From Streptomyces sp. WMMC500 (GTDB taxonomy: Bacteria; Actinomycetota; Actinomycetes; Streptomycetales; Streptomycetaceae): a DNA stretch of 64,000 bases. Both the position numbers and the translations under genes were made by a program. Below the pieces are notes generated by a model. It was not told the DNA's origin. It saw only the letters and a program-made list of their open reading frames with translations, and did no database searches. Where the stretch lies: positions 3,882,001 through 3,946,000 of the forward strand of contig NZ_CP114905.1 of assembly GCF_027497195.1 (NCBI RefSeq), given 5' to 3'. Of this stretch, positions 52,342-61,420 are shown in pieces; the first letter of the stretch is position 1; every line of letters begins with the position of its first letter.

Positions 52342-53364
52342 GTGCACACCAATGAAATGGGCGTTTTCGGGGTCTCCCCCGCCGAGGAGCATCTTTACCG
52401 GCATTTCCTCCGGCACCCCGATTCACCCTCCGAGGGCCTCCACGTGAAGCTCGGCATCGCCTCGCACGAATTGGACCAGGCCATGACCCGGCTGATCGGG
52501 CTGCGGCTGCTCAGACCCGGGGATCGGGCGGGGAGCTTCGTCCCGGTCGATCCGGAGCAGGTCGTGGCGCGGCTCACCGAGATGCGGCTGCGCGAGATGT
52601 ACCAGGAGATCCAGACGCTCACCCAGAGCCGGCACGTCCTGACGACGCTGCGCGCGGAGACCGCGGCCCCGGCGAACGGCCGCCCGGCGGGCGCGTACGA
52701 CGGGGAGCACGGGGTGGAGGAGATAGACGAGCGCGCGGACCTGATGAACCGGGTGGAGGAGCTGGTCTTCTTCGCGCGGGAGGAGATCGCCTCCGTCGAG
52801 CCCGGCTTCCACATGATCACCGACGAGGTGGTGAACCGGCGGCGCGGGGTGGAGTGGCGGGCGCTGAAGCGCGGGGTGCGGCGGCGGCTGGTGGTGCCCG
52901 CGGACTCGCTGCGGTATCCGCGGGCCTCCGGCTACGTCCGGGAGCTGCTGGCCCGGGGCGGCGAGGTACGGGTGGTCGAGGACATATCGGACCAGCTCGT
53001 CGTGTACGACGGCCGGGTCGCCCTCATGCCCAAGGACCCGAAGAACGCCGACGAGGGCGCGCTGATGGTACGGGGGCGGGGGCTGGTCAGCACGCTGTCC
53101 GGGCTCTTCGAGAAGATCTGGGAGCAGGCGGAGGACGTCTCCGTCGAGCTGCGCGAGCCCGAGGAGCCGGCGCCGGAGCTGTCGGAGGCGGAGCTGCGGG
53201 TGCTGCGCATGATGTGCGCGGTGGGCAAGGACGAGACCGGGGCCCGGGACCTGGGGGTCTCCGTGCGTACGTACCGCAGGCACATCGCCGACGTGCTGCG
53301 GGTCCTCGGGGCCTCCACGCGGGCGCAGGCCGCGCTGCTCGCCCGCGAGCGCGGCTGGGTGTGA
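52342..53364 (+). CDS. LuxR-type / TrmB-like transcriptional regulator of the RiPP cluster
   Basis: A 340-residue regulator. The N-terminal winged-helix part (FGVSPAEEHLYRHFLRHPDSPSEGLHVKLGIASHELDQAMTRL) resembles TrmB. The middle has a phospholipase-D-like fold region (about 130-270, RRRLVVPADSLRYPRASGYVRELLARGGEVRV), and the end is a LuxR-type helix-turn-helix (LSEAELRVLRMM and RDLGVSVRTYRRHIADVLRVLGASTRAQAALLA). GTG 52342 follows AGGAGG. Such regulators often adjoin actinobacterial peptide clusters. Confidence 0.85.
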   Translation: MHTNEMGVFGVSPAEEHLYRHFLRHPDSPSEGLHVKLGIASHELDQAMTRLIGLRLLRPGDRAGSFVPVDPEQVVARLTEMRLREMYQEIQTLTQSRHVLTTLRAETAAPANGRPAGAYDGEHGVEEIDERADLMNRVEELVFFAREEIASVEPGFHMITDEVVNRRRGVEWRALKRGVRRRLVVPADSLRYPRASGYVRELLARGGEVRVVEDISDQLVVYDGRVALMPKDPKNADEGALMVRGRGLVSTLSGLFEKIWEQAEDVSVELREPEEPAPELSEAELRVLRMMCAVGKDETGARDLGVSVRTYRRHIADVLRVLGASTRAQAALLARERGWV

Positions 53365-53369
53365 CCGGG

Positions 53370-53606
53370 TCAGTTCTCCACCGACCAGCCCGTGCACGCG
53401 CTGTGCGTCAGCGCGTCTCCCGCCACCGCCGTCGCGCCGGCCTCCGGCGGCGTCAGCCGCAGCCTGATCCGCTCCGGCTCCACCCGCAGGCCGTGCGGCA
53501 GATGGGCCCGCAGCAGCCACAGCAGCCGCACCGCCGTCGTCTCGGCCGGCGGGGCGTCGAAGTCCCGGCGGACGAAGGCCACCTCGACCGACCTGCCCGG
53601 GCTCAT
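53370..53606 (-). CDS. 78-residue protein of unknown function in RiPP cluster
   Basis: The frame MSPGRSVEVAFVRRDFDAPP begins at ATG 53606, overlapping the M20 peptidase stop by 4 bp, and ends 6 bp from the end of the regulator gene. It has TTAVRLLWLLRAHLPHGLRVEPERIRLRLTPPEAG in the middle and one Cys near the end (HSACTGW). I do not recognise it. Coupled translation and its location suggest a role in making, cleaving or resisting the peptide. Confidence 0.7.
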   Translation of the reverse strand: MSPGRSVEVAFVRRDFDAPPAETTAVRLLWLLRAHLPHGLRVEPERIRLRLTPPEAGATAVAGDALTHSACTGWSVEN

Positions 53607-54940
53607 CGGGCCGCCTCGCCAGGGCCGGGACCGGGGCCAGGACTGGAATCGGCGCCGGAGCCGGGATCGGCGCCGGGATCGGCGGCGGGGCCGGTCGCGC
53701 CGCCGGCATCCGGTGGACGCGCGCCCAGCGCCCGTCTCGCCGCCGCCGTCAGCGCCTCGATGCCCGTCGGCAGCGCCGTCCGCAGGTCCGGCGCGAACCG
53801 CGGCGAGTGGTTGCCCGGCACCGGCAGCCCCGTGCGCGCCGCTTCGCGGCGGGCCGACGCGGAGACGGTGCCCAGCATCCAGTAGCCGAGCCGGGCGCCG
53901 GGGGCACCGTGCACCTCCGCGCCGGCGGGGCCGTACCAGGCGAAGTCCTCCGCCGCGGTGGCCGGTTGCCAGCGCAGCACCCGGGCGCCGCCGAACGCCG
54001 CGACGTGGGCCGCCCGCAGCTCCGCCGTCAGTCCCACGTCCGGCAGCAGCGTCCGCGCGCGGGACCGTACCGCCACCTCCGGTGCCCGCGGCGCCCCCGC
54101 CGCCTCCGCCTCGGCGGCCAGCACCCGGCGCACCCCCGCCAGCAGCCGCTCCAGCGTGCCCTCGTCGAACGCCCGCAGGCTGATGCCCAGTTCCGCGCGG
54201 TCCGGGATGACGTTCGCCTCCGTGCCCGCCGCGAGCCGGCCCACGGTCAGCACCGCCTGCTCCGCGGGCGCCCGTTCGCGGGCGACCAGCGCCTGGAGCC
54301 GCAGCACGGCCGCCGCCGCCGACACCACCGGGTCCACCGTCAGGTGCGGCGCCCCGGCGTGGCCGCCGGTGCCGTGCAGCACCGCGTCGACCGCGACCGT
54401 GCCGGCCAGCAGCGGGGCGCCGTCCGCGTGCGCGACGGTGCCGGCGGGCAGCGGCGCGGTGTGCTGGGCGAGAACGGCGTCGGGGGGTCCGGTGAGGTCG
54501 TAGAGCCCGGCGCGCAGCATCGCCAGCGCGCCCTCCAGCGTCTCCTCGGCCGGCTGCCCGACGACCGCCACCGTGCCGCGCCAGCCCGCCGTGTCGCGCG
54601 CGAGCAGCCGGGCGGCGCCGGCGAGCGCGGCGAGGTGCACGTCGTGGCCGCAGGCGTGGGCGACGCCGGGCACGGTGCTGGCGTAGCGCAGCCCGCTGTC
54701 CTCCGTCACGGGCAGCGCGTCGAGTTCGGCGCGCAGCAGCACGGTCGGGCCCGCGCCGCGGCGCAGCAGGCCGACGACGCCGTGCCCGCCGACGCCGCGG
54801 GTGACGGCGTAGCCGTCGGCGGCGAGCGCGCCGGCCAGCACGCCCGCGGTGCGCTCCTCGGCGCCGGACGGCTCGGGGTGGAGATGGACGTCGAGACAGC
54901 ACTCGACGGCGGACCGAAGGACGTCCGCGGGTACGGCCAT
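53603..54940 (-). CDS. M20-family metallopeptidase / amidohydrolase
   Basis: A 445-residue M20 zinc hydrolase like amino-acylases and carboxypeptidases. DVHLHPEPSGAEERTAG is the family start, LLRAELDALPVTEDSGL and HACGHDVHLAALAGAA hold metal ligands, GQPAEETLEGA carries the catalytic Glu pair, and the dimer domain follows. A Pro/Gly/Ala-rich, uncharged tail makes up about the last 35 residues. AGGAG precedes ATG 54940. In a RiPP cluster it could trim leader residues or resist the peptide; this is inference. Confidence 0.88.
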   Translation of the reverse strand: MAVPADVLRSAVECCLDVHLHPEPSGAEERTAGVLAGALAADGYAVTRGVGGHGVVGLLRRGAGPTVLLRAELDALPVTEDSGLRYASTVPGVAHACGHDVHLAALAGAARLLARDTAGWRGTVAVVGQPAEETLEGALAMLRAGLYDLTGPPDAVLAQHTAPLPAGTVAHADGAPLLAGTVAVDAVLHGTGGHAGAPHLTVDPVVSAAAAVLRLQALVARERAPAEQAVLTVGRLAAGTEANVIPDRAELGISLRAFDEGTLERLLAGVRRVLAAEAEAAGAPRAPEVAVRSRARTLLPDVGLTAELRAAHVAAFGGARVLRWQPATAAEDFAWYGPAGAEVHGAPGARLGYWMLGTVSASARREAARTGLPVPGNHSPRFAPDLRTALPTGIEALTAAARRALGARPPDAGGATGPAADPGADPGSGADSSPGPGPGPGEAAR

Positions 54941-55020
54941 GCGCGCCACGCTCCTCTTCCGGGCGGCTCCAGCCTGCCCGACGACGTGATCGGTACGGAC
55001 TCAGCCCCCTGTCGCCGGGT

Positions 55021-55040
55021 GTCAGCGAAGTGACAGCGAA
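55021..55040. promoter_or_regulatory. direct repeat upstream of the precursor gene
   Basis: TCAGCGAA (55022-55029) and ACAGCGAA (55033-55040) are spaced by 11 bp, one helical turn, in the divergent region between the M20 gene and the precursor gene. It could be a regulator site; evidence is only the repeat. Confidence 0.35.
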
Positions 55041-55150
55041 ACACGGGCGGGGGTGGCAGCCGACGTCGTTTCAATGGCCGTGACAAGCATCGGACCCGCC
55101 GGTCCCACGGGCGACGGGCCCGACCTCCGGACACGGAAGAAGGAGTTCCC

Positions 55151-55324
55151 ATGGCTGACAAGGCGCTCTCCACCCTCGCCGACGAGATCCTGGAGCTGGA
55201 GTCGGAGACCTTCGAGATCTCGGACTACTCGGACCAGGCCGAGGTCGTCCTCGCCGGTTCGACCTCCTGCTCCTCCACCTCGACCTGCTCCAGCACCACC
55301 AGCACCACCTCGTGCAGCGCCTGA
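55151..55324 (+). CDS. RiPP precursor peptide (thiazolylpeptide / linear azole type)
   Basis: A 57-residue precursor, after AAGAAGGAG. The acidic leader (about 1-36) contains LADEILELESETFEISDY, similar to thiopeptide leaders, and ends in EVVLAG. The core would be residues 37-57, in which 10 Ser, 7 Thr and 3 Cys (40, 46, 55) are followed by one Ala. Every core residue except the last could be cyclised to an azoline or dehydrated. The surrounding YcaO and LanB-type genes are the enzymes for exactly these reactions. The cleavage site is inferred from thiopeptide leaders. Confidence 0.9.
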   Translation: MADKALSTLADEILELESETFEISDYSDQAEVVLAGSTSCSSTSTCSSTTSTTSCSA

Positions 55325-55351
55325 CGTTCTGTCGGTGACGCCGCGCCCAAG

Positions 55352-55394
55352 GCAGCCCTCACGGGACCGGACCAGGTCCTCCCGCGAGGGCTGC
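55352..55394. terminator. terminator between precursor and YcaO genes
   Basis: GCAGCCCTC and GAGGGCTGC pair, with further pairing of CGGGA and TCCCG inside. It ends the precursor transcript and the opposing operon. Confidence 0.8.
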
Positions 55395-55418
55395 GGTGCG
55401 CGGCGGCCCCGCACCTGA

Positions 55419-57446
55419 CTACGGGAACGGGTGCGGCACCGCGCGCGGGCGGGCTCCGCCAGCCGCCCGGGCCGCCGCCAGCCGCGGCATCCGCAGCGCC
55501 CGCTGCCGGTGCCAGCCGAAGTCCAGCGGCAGCAGCCCCGGCGCCAGCGTCGCGACGGTGCGCAGGCCCAGCGCCCGCTGCTCGGGCGTCGTCTGGTCGA
55601 CGGCCACCACGTCGTGCCCGCGCGCCGCGAGCGCGTCGACGAGCAGCCGCAGGTCGTCACGGAGATCGAGCGTCGCCGGGCGCGTCCGGGCCCAGTCGGC
55701 GAAGACGCCGGCCAGGGGCTGCGCCGGGTCGCCGGTCAGGAAGTCCCCGGCGTGGGCGGCCATCCGCGGCAGCCCGTAGAGCTGGGCGTGGTCCTTCAGT
55801 TGCCGTACGAGCCCGAAGTCGTCCGCCATCGCCTCCAGTTCGGCGCGGCGCTCGGCCACCTGGTACGGCAGGTGCGGGATGTACGTGAGCACTTCGCTGA
55901 GCGCGCCGGTCAGCGCCCCCGCCGGGTCCGGGCCCGCGGCGGCGCCGAAGGACAGCAGCCCGGGGCCGCCGTCCTCCCGTACGGCCACCGCGGTGATCAC
56001 CGGGACGTCGAGGTCGCTGCGGGTGTCGAAGGCACGTACCTCGTAGCCGAGGAGCGCCGCGCGGTCCAGCATGCCGCGCACCCGCGCGTCGCCGGCCGAG
56101 CGGGGGTCGACGCGGGGGCCGGGGCCGCGTCCGTACCAGGCGAGGAGGAAGGCGTCGCGCTCGATGAGCTCCAGCAGCCCGTACAGCGCGGCCTCCGCGA
56201 GCGAGCCGCCGGTGGCGCAGCCGTTGGAGCACTCGAAGACGAAGTTGTCGGACGGCAGCCCGGCGCCGTAGTGCACCAGCCGCGCGGGGACGAGCACCGG
56301 CCGGTCGTCGCGCAGGCGGTGGCCCCAGATCCAGGGGATGGGGCGGGCCGGGTCGAACGGGTCCACCAGCGGGTCGGCGCGGTACGTCTCGGGGGCGTAC
56401 ACGCCGGTGTCCCGCGGGTCGACGACGCCGTCCTCGCCCCATGCGGCGGCGAGTTCGTCGAGCGAGGCGGTCACGGGGCGCAGGCCGCGGCGGGCGTGGG
56501 TGCCGGCGTAGCGCTCCAGGCCCTCCAGGTACGCGAGGGTGCGGCTGGTGGCGTACGCGTCGGCCTGGCCGGAGAACGTGACGTCGTTGAGGCCGGCGTA
56601 GCCGCGGACGAAGGCGCTGCCGGAGATCGGCGCGGTGGTGGTGGAGGCGGGGTTGAGGTGGGTGGTGGAGCCGAGCACGCCGCAGACGGGGTTGGTGAGC
56701 GCCGCCTCGGGAAGGTCGAGCGCGTCGAGCGGGCTGACGCGGTAGACGTCGGGGGCCGGCTTCGGGGCGGGGGCGAGGTGCATCCGGCCGTGCTCGGGGG
56801 CGTCGTCTCCGGGGGTCACGCAGGCGGGGCAGAGCGGCTCGGGGAGCAGCGGGAAGGTGGCCAGCGCCAGGGTGCCGAGGTCGACGCGGGTGACGCGGGC
56901 CTGCCCGTCGGGCGAGCGCCGGCCGGCGACCGCGCGGCACACGGCCCACACGGCGTCGGCGACGTGGTCGGTCAGCACCGGCCAGGCGGAGCCGCCCTCG
57001 GGCGCGAACCCGCCCTCCAGCGCCTCCCGTTCCGAGCGGGTACGCAGCCGCTGCCACCGCATCGCGAGGCACCGGCCGCAGGCGGGCCGCGGTGCGGGCG
57101 GTCCGCCTGCGGCCGGATGCCGTCCGGCCCCCCACGGGCCGACGAGCACCGCGCGCGAGCTGAGGTGCACGGTCGCGCCGGGGCGCTGGTCCGGCCACGG
57201 GTCGCGGCCGGGGTGCAGGACGTCGGCGGCGCCGAGGGGAACGACGAGGGGAAGCGGGGGGTTTGGAGCGCGGGTGGCGCAGAAGCCGACCGCGCCTTCC
57301 CCGTCGCCCGCGCCCGGCCCGCCCGAACCGCCGCCGGCCGCCCAGCGGCGCCGCAGCGCCTCCGCCAGCCAGGCCCGGGCCGCCTCGAACGGCGCCGGCT
57401 CCCCGTCCCGTACGGCCGGCGTCCGCGCCGCGGTCGTCGCCGTCAT
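55419..57446 (-). CDS. YcaO cyclodehydratase with fused zinc-ribbon N-terminal domain
   Basis: ATP-dependent enzyme that turns Cys, Ser and Thr into azolines. The 675-residue protein has an N-terminal part (about 1-235) with two Cys pairs, CGRC (123, 126) and CPAC (206, 209), probably one zinc site as in TOMM C-type partner proteins. The YcaO domain follows (about 240-675), with ECSNGCATGGSLAEAALYGLLELIERDA at the ATP site, and it ends PHPFP, the proline-rich tail of azoline-forming YcaO proteins. It overlaps the ABC permease gene by 4 bp. Confidence 0.92.
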   Translation of the reverse strand: MTATTAARTPAVRDGEPAPFEAARAWLAEALRRRWAAGGGSGGPGAGDGEGAVGFCATRAPNPPLPLVVPLGAADVLHPGRDPWPDQRPGATVHLSSRAVLVGPWGAGRHPAAGGPPAPRPACGRCLAMRWQRLRTRSEREALEGGFAPEGGSAWPVLTDHVADAVWAVCRAVAGRRSPDGQARVTRVDLGTLALATFPLLPEPLCPACVTPGDDAPEHGRMHLAPAPKPAPDVYRVSPLDALDLPEAALTNPVCGVLGSTTHLNPASTTTAPISGSAFVRGYAGLNDVTFSGQADAYATSRTLAYLEGLERYAGTHARRGLRPVTASLDELAAAWGEDGVVDPRDTGVYAPETYRADPLVDPFDPARPIPWIWGHRLRDDRPVLVPARLVHYGAGLPSDNFVFECSNGCATGGSLAEAALYGLLELIERDAFLLAWYGRGPGPRVDPRSAGDARVRGMLDRAALLGYEVRAFDTRSDLDVPVITAVAVREDGGPGLLSFGAAAGPDPAGALTGALSEVLTYIPHLPYQVAERRAELEAMADDFGLVRQLKDHAQLYGLPRMAAHAGDFLTGDPAQPLAGVFADWARTRPATLDLRDDLRLLVDALAARGHDVVAVDQTTPEQRALGLRTVATLAPGLLPLDFGWHRQRALRMPRLAAARAAGGARPRAVPHPFP

Positions 57447-58198
57447 GTGCGGTCGCTCCAGCGGAAGACCCGGAACGCCACGGCCCCGAACACCACCGCG
57501 AACGCCGCCAGACCGCCGCACGCCACCGCGATGTCCGCGCCGCCGCCCGCGTCGGTGAGCGCCGCCGAGACCCCGTCGTTGAGGTGCCGCAGCGGCAGCA
57601 CCCAGCTCATGGCCTGCATCCACGACGGCATGGCGTCCAGCGGGTAGAACGAGCCGGACAGGAACGCCATCGGCACCATCAGGAAGTTGGCGACCGCCGC
57701 CACCGCCTCCGGCGTACGGGCGAAGGAGCCGACGATCGCGCCCAGCGCCAGGAACGCCGTGATCCCCAGCACCAGCACCGGTATCGCCAGCGGCCATCCG
57801 CCGGCCAGCTCCAGCCCCAGCGCGGGCAGCAGCGCCACCGCCACGAACAGCACCGCCTGCACCAGCCCGATGCCCACGGCCAGCACGTACCGCGAGCCCA
57901 GCACGGCGGCCAGCGGCGTCGGCGTCATCCGGATCACCCGCAGGATGTCGTCCCGGCGCCACTGCATCAGCACGAAGCCGACGCCGAAGACGGCCGCGTT
58001 GCCCACGCCCCAGGACAGCACCCCGGGCGCGATGTACGCGATGTAGGGCCGGCCGCTCTCCTCCACGTCCTGGCCGTGGAAGATCAGCCCGAAGACGACG
58101 AGGAAGAGCAGCGGGAAGGCGAAGGTGAAGAAGAGCGTGGTCTTGTCCCGGGTGTAGGCCCGGTAGCCGGCCTCCGCCAGCGCGGAATAGGCACTCAT
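57443..58198 (-). CDS. ABC-2 type transporter permease (peptide export)
   Basis: A 251-residue membrane subunit with six predicted helices, starting with AYSALAEAGYRAYTRDKTTLFFTFAFPLLFLVVFG. MPMAFLSGSFYPLDAMPSWMQAMSWVLPLRH-like residues are typical of ABC-2 exporters. ATG 58198 with GGAG ten bases ahead is used; the longer frame starting at TTG 58264 looks too proline-rich. Its ATPase is encoded upstream. The pair is likely to export, or give immunity to, the peptide. Confidence 0.9.
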   Translation of the reverse strand: MSAYSALAEAGYRAYTRDKTTLFFTFAFPLLFLVVFGLIFHGQDVEESGRPYIAYIAPGVLSWGVGNAAVFGVGFVLMQWRRDDILRVIRMTPTPLAAVLGSRYVLAVGIGLVQAVLFVAVALLPALGLELAGGWPLAIPVLVLGITAFLALGAIVGSFARTPEAVAAVANFLMVPMAFLSGSFYPLDAMPSWMQAMSWVLPLRHLNDGVSAALTDAGGGADIAVACGGLAAFAVVFGAVAFRVFRWSDRT

Positions 58199-58267
58199 GG
58201 CATGTGGCTCCGATGGCTCCGAGGGCTTCGCAGGATGCGGGGGGCGGACGGTGGGGGCGGTCAACGG

Positions 58268-59230
<963 letters not shown>

Positions 59231-59234
59231 CGCG

Positions 59235-60344
59235 CTACGCCGCCAGCACCACGGCGCGCACCAGCAGCACCAGCACCACGGCCAGCGCCCCGACGGTCAG
59301 CACCGTCCCGGCCGCGTAGCCGAGGTAGACGGCGCGGGCGCGGCGCGGGTACGCGGCGGCGTCCGGGGAGCGGCGCAGCGCCAGGGAGAGGTACGTGCGG
59401 CTGGACTCGGCGAGCCGCAGGCCGCCGAGGAGTTGGCCGGCGATGGTGTAGCCGTCGAGCGGCGGGAGCGGCACCAGCATCGCCGCGGCCTGGAGCACGC
59501 CGAGGAACAGCAGCCCGGCGAGGCCGTCGCGGGTCGGTCCTTCGGGGGCGAGCAGCCACCAGCAGCAGAACGGCAGCAGGAACAGCAGGTTGGCCACGGC
59601 CCCGGCGCCCGCGACGACGATGCGGGCGCGGCGGCCGGCGAGGTACATGTAGTCGTCGACCGTGCAGTACATGATCACCACGGGCAGCCGCCAGCGCAGC
59701 CCGATCTCCCCCACCACACCGCCGTAGTGCCGCGCGGCGACCCCGTGCGCCAGCTCGTGCAGCGCGGTGGACAGCCACAGCGCGGTGGCGACGGCCACGA
59801 GCAGCACGGGGTTCGTGAACACGGCGGCGGCGCCGTCGACCAGTTCGCCCGGGTGCAGGGCGAGCACCAGGAGCATCGCGCCGAGCGCCGCCAGCAGCGC
59901 CGTGCCCCAGACGGGGCCGAGGAGGAACCCGGTGGCGCGGTGGAGGCGGCCGGCGGTGGCGTGGGCGTCGGCGACGAGCCGCACGCTGCCCGCGAGCGGG
60001 CCGCGCGGCGGCGGCCGTTCGGGCTCGGCCGGGCGCTCGGGGCGCGGGGTGCCGTCGAGGAGGCCGCGACCGCCGAGGAGCTGGAAGAGCCGGCTCCAGT
60101 GGGCGTCGCCGAGCCGCTTGCCGAAGGCCGCCGCGTACGCGCCGCCCAGCTCCGCGACCGTACGGGAGCCGTCCATCCGTACCATCAGGAACCGCTCGCG
60201 CGGCCCCACCTCGAAGGACTGCCCGGTGGCGGTGTCCTTGACCAGGTGCACGGTCCGCGGCCCGTGCAGCAGCGCGTCGCTGACCAGCACCTCGGGGCGC
60301 AGCCGGGGCTGGTGGGCGGCGAGCGACTCCCGGGTGCCGCTCAC
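59235..60344 (-). CDS. M50-like membrane metalloprotease with PqqD/RRE-like N-terminus
   Basis: A 369-residue membrane protein. Residues 20-105 resemble a PqqD-like winged-helix that binds leader peptides (VHLVKDTATGQSFEVGPRERFLMVRMDGSRTVAELG and a winged end). Six or so helices follow; HELAHG (about 178) is the zinc HExxH-type motif and PLPPLDGY is the second metal motif of M50 proteases. The gene overlaps the dehydratase small subunit (GTGA). A role in leader removal or membrane handling of the peptide is inferred. Confidence 0.82.
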   Translation of the reverse strand: MSGTRESLAAHQPRLRPEVLVSDALLHGPRTVHLVKDTATGQSFEVGPRERFLMVRMDGSRTVAELGGAYAAAFGKRLGDAHWSRLFQLLGGRGLLDGTPRPERPAEPERPPPRGPLAGSVRLVADAHATAGRLHRATGFLLGPVWGTALLAALGAMLLVLALHPGELVDGAAAVFTNPVLLVAVATALWLSTALHELAHGVAARHYGGVVGEIGLRWRLPVVIMYCTVDDYMYLAGRRARIVVAGAGAVANLLFLLPFCCWWLLAPEGPTRDGLAGLLFLGVLQAAAMLVPLPPLDGYTIAGQLLGGLRLAESSRTYLSLALRRSPDAAAYPRRARAVYLGYAAGTVLTVGALAVVLVLLVRAVVLAA

Positions 60345-61420
60345 CGCGCGCTCCCGGTCGCCGGCGCCGCGGCCCGCGCGTGCAGCGCCCGGGCCAGGAC
60401 GTGGGAGAGGTACGCCTCGTCCTGGATCGTCACGTGCAGCCGGTTGTTGGTCATGTGCATGTACGGGGACAGCAGCCGCTCCAGCGCCTCGTCCGGGTCG
60501 TCGACCGGCTCGTCCCGCGTGCCGTCCCAGGACCGGAAGACCAGCTCGCCCCGCTCGGCCAGCTCCACCACCCTGCCGCGCAGCTCGCGGCAGTGCTCGG
60601 CCCAGCGGCCCAGCAGCGCGGGCAGCGCGCCCTCGCCCGCCGCGGCGGCGCGGATGCGGCCGTGCCAGGTGAGCAGCCCGGGCGTCACCTCGTCCGCCTT
60701 GCGCTCGTACGCGGCGCTGCCGATGAAGCCGGTGTCGGGGAACGCGCGGTGCCAGAAGGCGTAGTAGCGGTCGAGGAAGTCCGCGAGCCGGTCGTCCTCG
60801 GGCAGGAACGCGGTGGACATGATCAGCATGAGCTGCGCCGAGGTGCCGAGCAGCACGGTGCGCAGGTGCAGGTTCTTGCCGCGCAGCGCGTCGCACACCA
60901 GCTCGCTGGAGCGGGCGAAGTGCCACTCGGCGAGCGCGACGCCGGCCGGGCCGCCGTACTTGCCGTACTCGGGCTCGTACGGCAGCCAGGCGCGTGAGTT
61001 GTTGGGCCGCAGGTTCATGCGGCCCTCGGCGTCGGTGTAGCCGGCGCGGTCCTCGGGGCGGAACTCGATGTCGAAGAGCTGGTTGTAGAACTCGTTGAGG
61101 AAGCCGGAGTCGACCTGGTAGAGCGCGGGGCGCTCGGCGAGGAAGGCGTCGACGGCGCGCTCGGCGCGGGCCCGCACCTCCGCCTCGCGCCCGGGTGCGG
61201 AGGGGCGCAGGCGGAGGCGGACGTGGGGTCCTTCGAGCCAGTAGTTGAGGAAGAACCAGCCGTCGAGGAGGCCGTCGTCGTGCAGCTCGCGGACGAGCGG
61301 GCTGACGCACTGGAGGAGGAGGGGGACGGGGTTGGCGGCGTAGTAGACGTGGAGGGCCTGCCAGTCGCCGGGGGGCGCGCCCCGGCCGGGCGCGGCGGCG
61401 GGCGCGGGCTGGTCGGTCAC
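60341..61420 (-). CDS. LanB elimination / thiopeptide-type SpaB_C domain protein
   Basis: A 359-residue stand-alone protein of the SpaB_C family. WQALHVYYAANPVPLLLQCVSPLVRELHDDGLLDGWFFLNYWLEGPHVRLRL is the family start, and LRPNNSRAWLPYEPEYGKYGGPAGVALAEWHFARSSELV is highly typical. Members either eliminate glutamate from glutamylated Ser/Thr to give dehydroamino acids, or make the pyridine ring of thiopeptides. Because only one such gene is visible, next to the glutamylation subunit, elimination is the simpler reading. Confidence 0.9.
   Translation of the reverse strand: MTDQPAPAAAPGRGAPPGDWQALHVYYAANPVPLLLQCVSPLVRELHDDGLLDGWFFLNYWLEGPHVRLRLRPSAPGREAEVRARAERAVDAFLAERPALYQVDSGFLNEFYNQLFDIEFRPEDRAGYTDAEGRMNLRPNNSRAWLPYEPEYGKYGGPAGVALAEWHFARSSELVCDALRGKNLHLRTVLLGTSAQLMLIMSTAFLPEDDRLADFLDRYYAFWHRAFPDTGFIGSAAYERKADEVTPGLLTWHGRIRAAAAGEGALPALLGRWAEHCRELRGRVVELAERGELVFRSWDGTRDEPVDDPDEALERLLSPYMHMTNNRLHVTIQDEAYLSHVLARALHARAAAPATGSAR

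Noticed and set aside
60341..61420. Thiopeptide pyridine synthase as certain function
   Set aside because: Only one SpaB_C protein is visible beside the glutamylation subunit, so elimination is the simpler role; ring formation stays possible.
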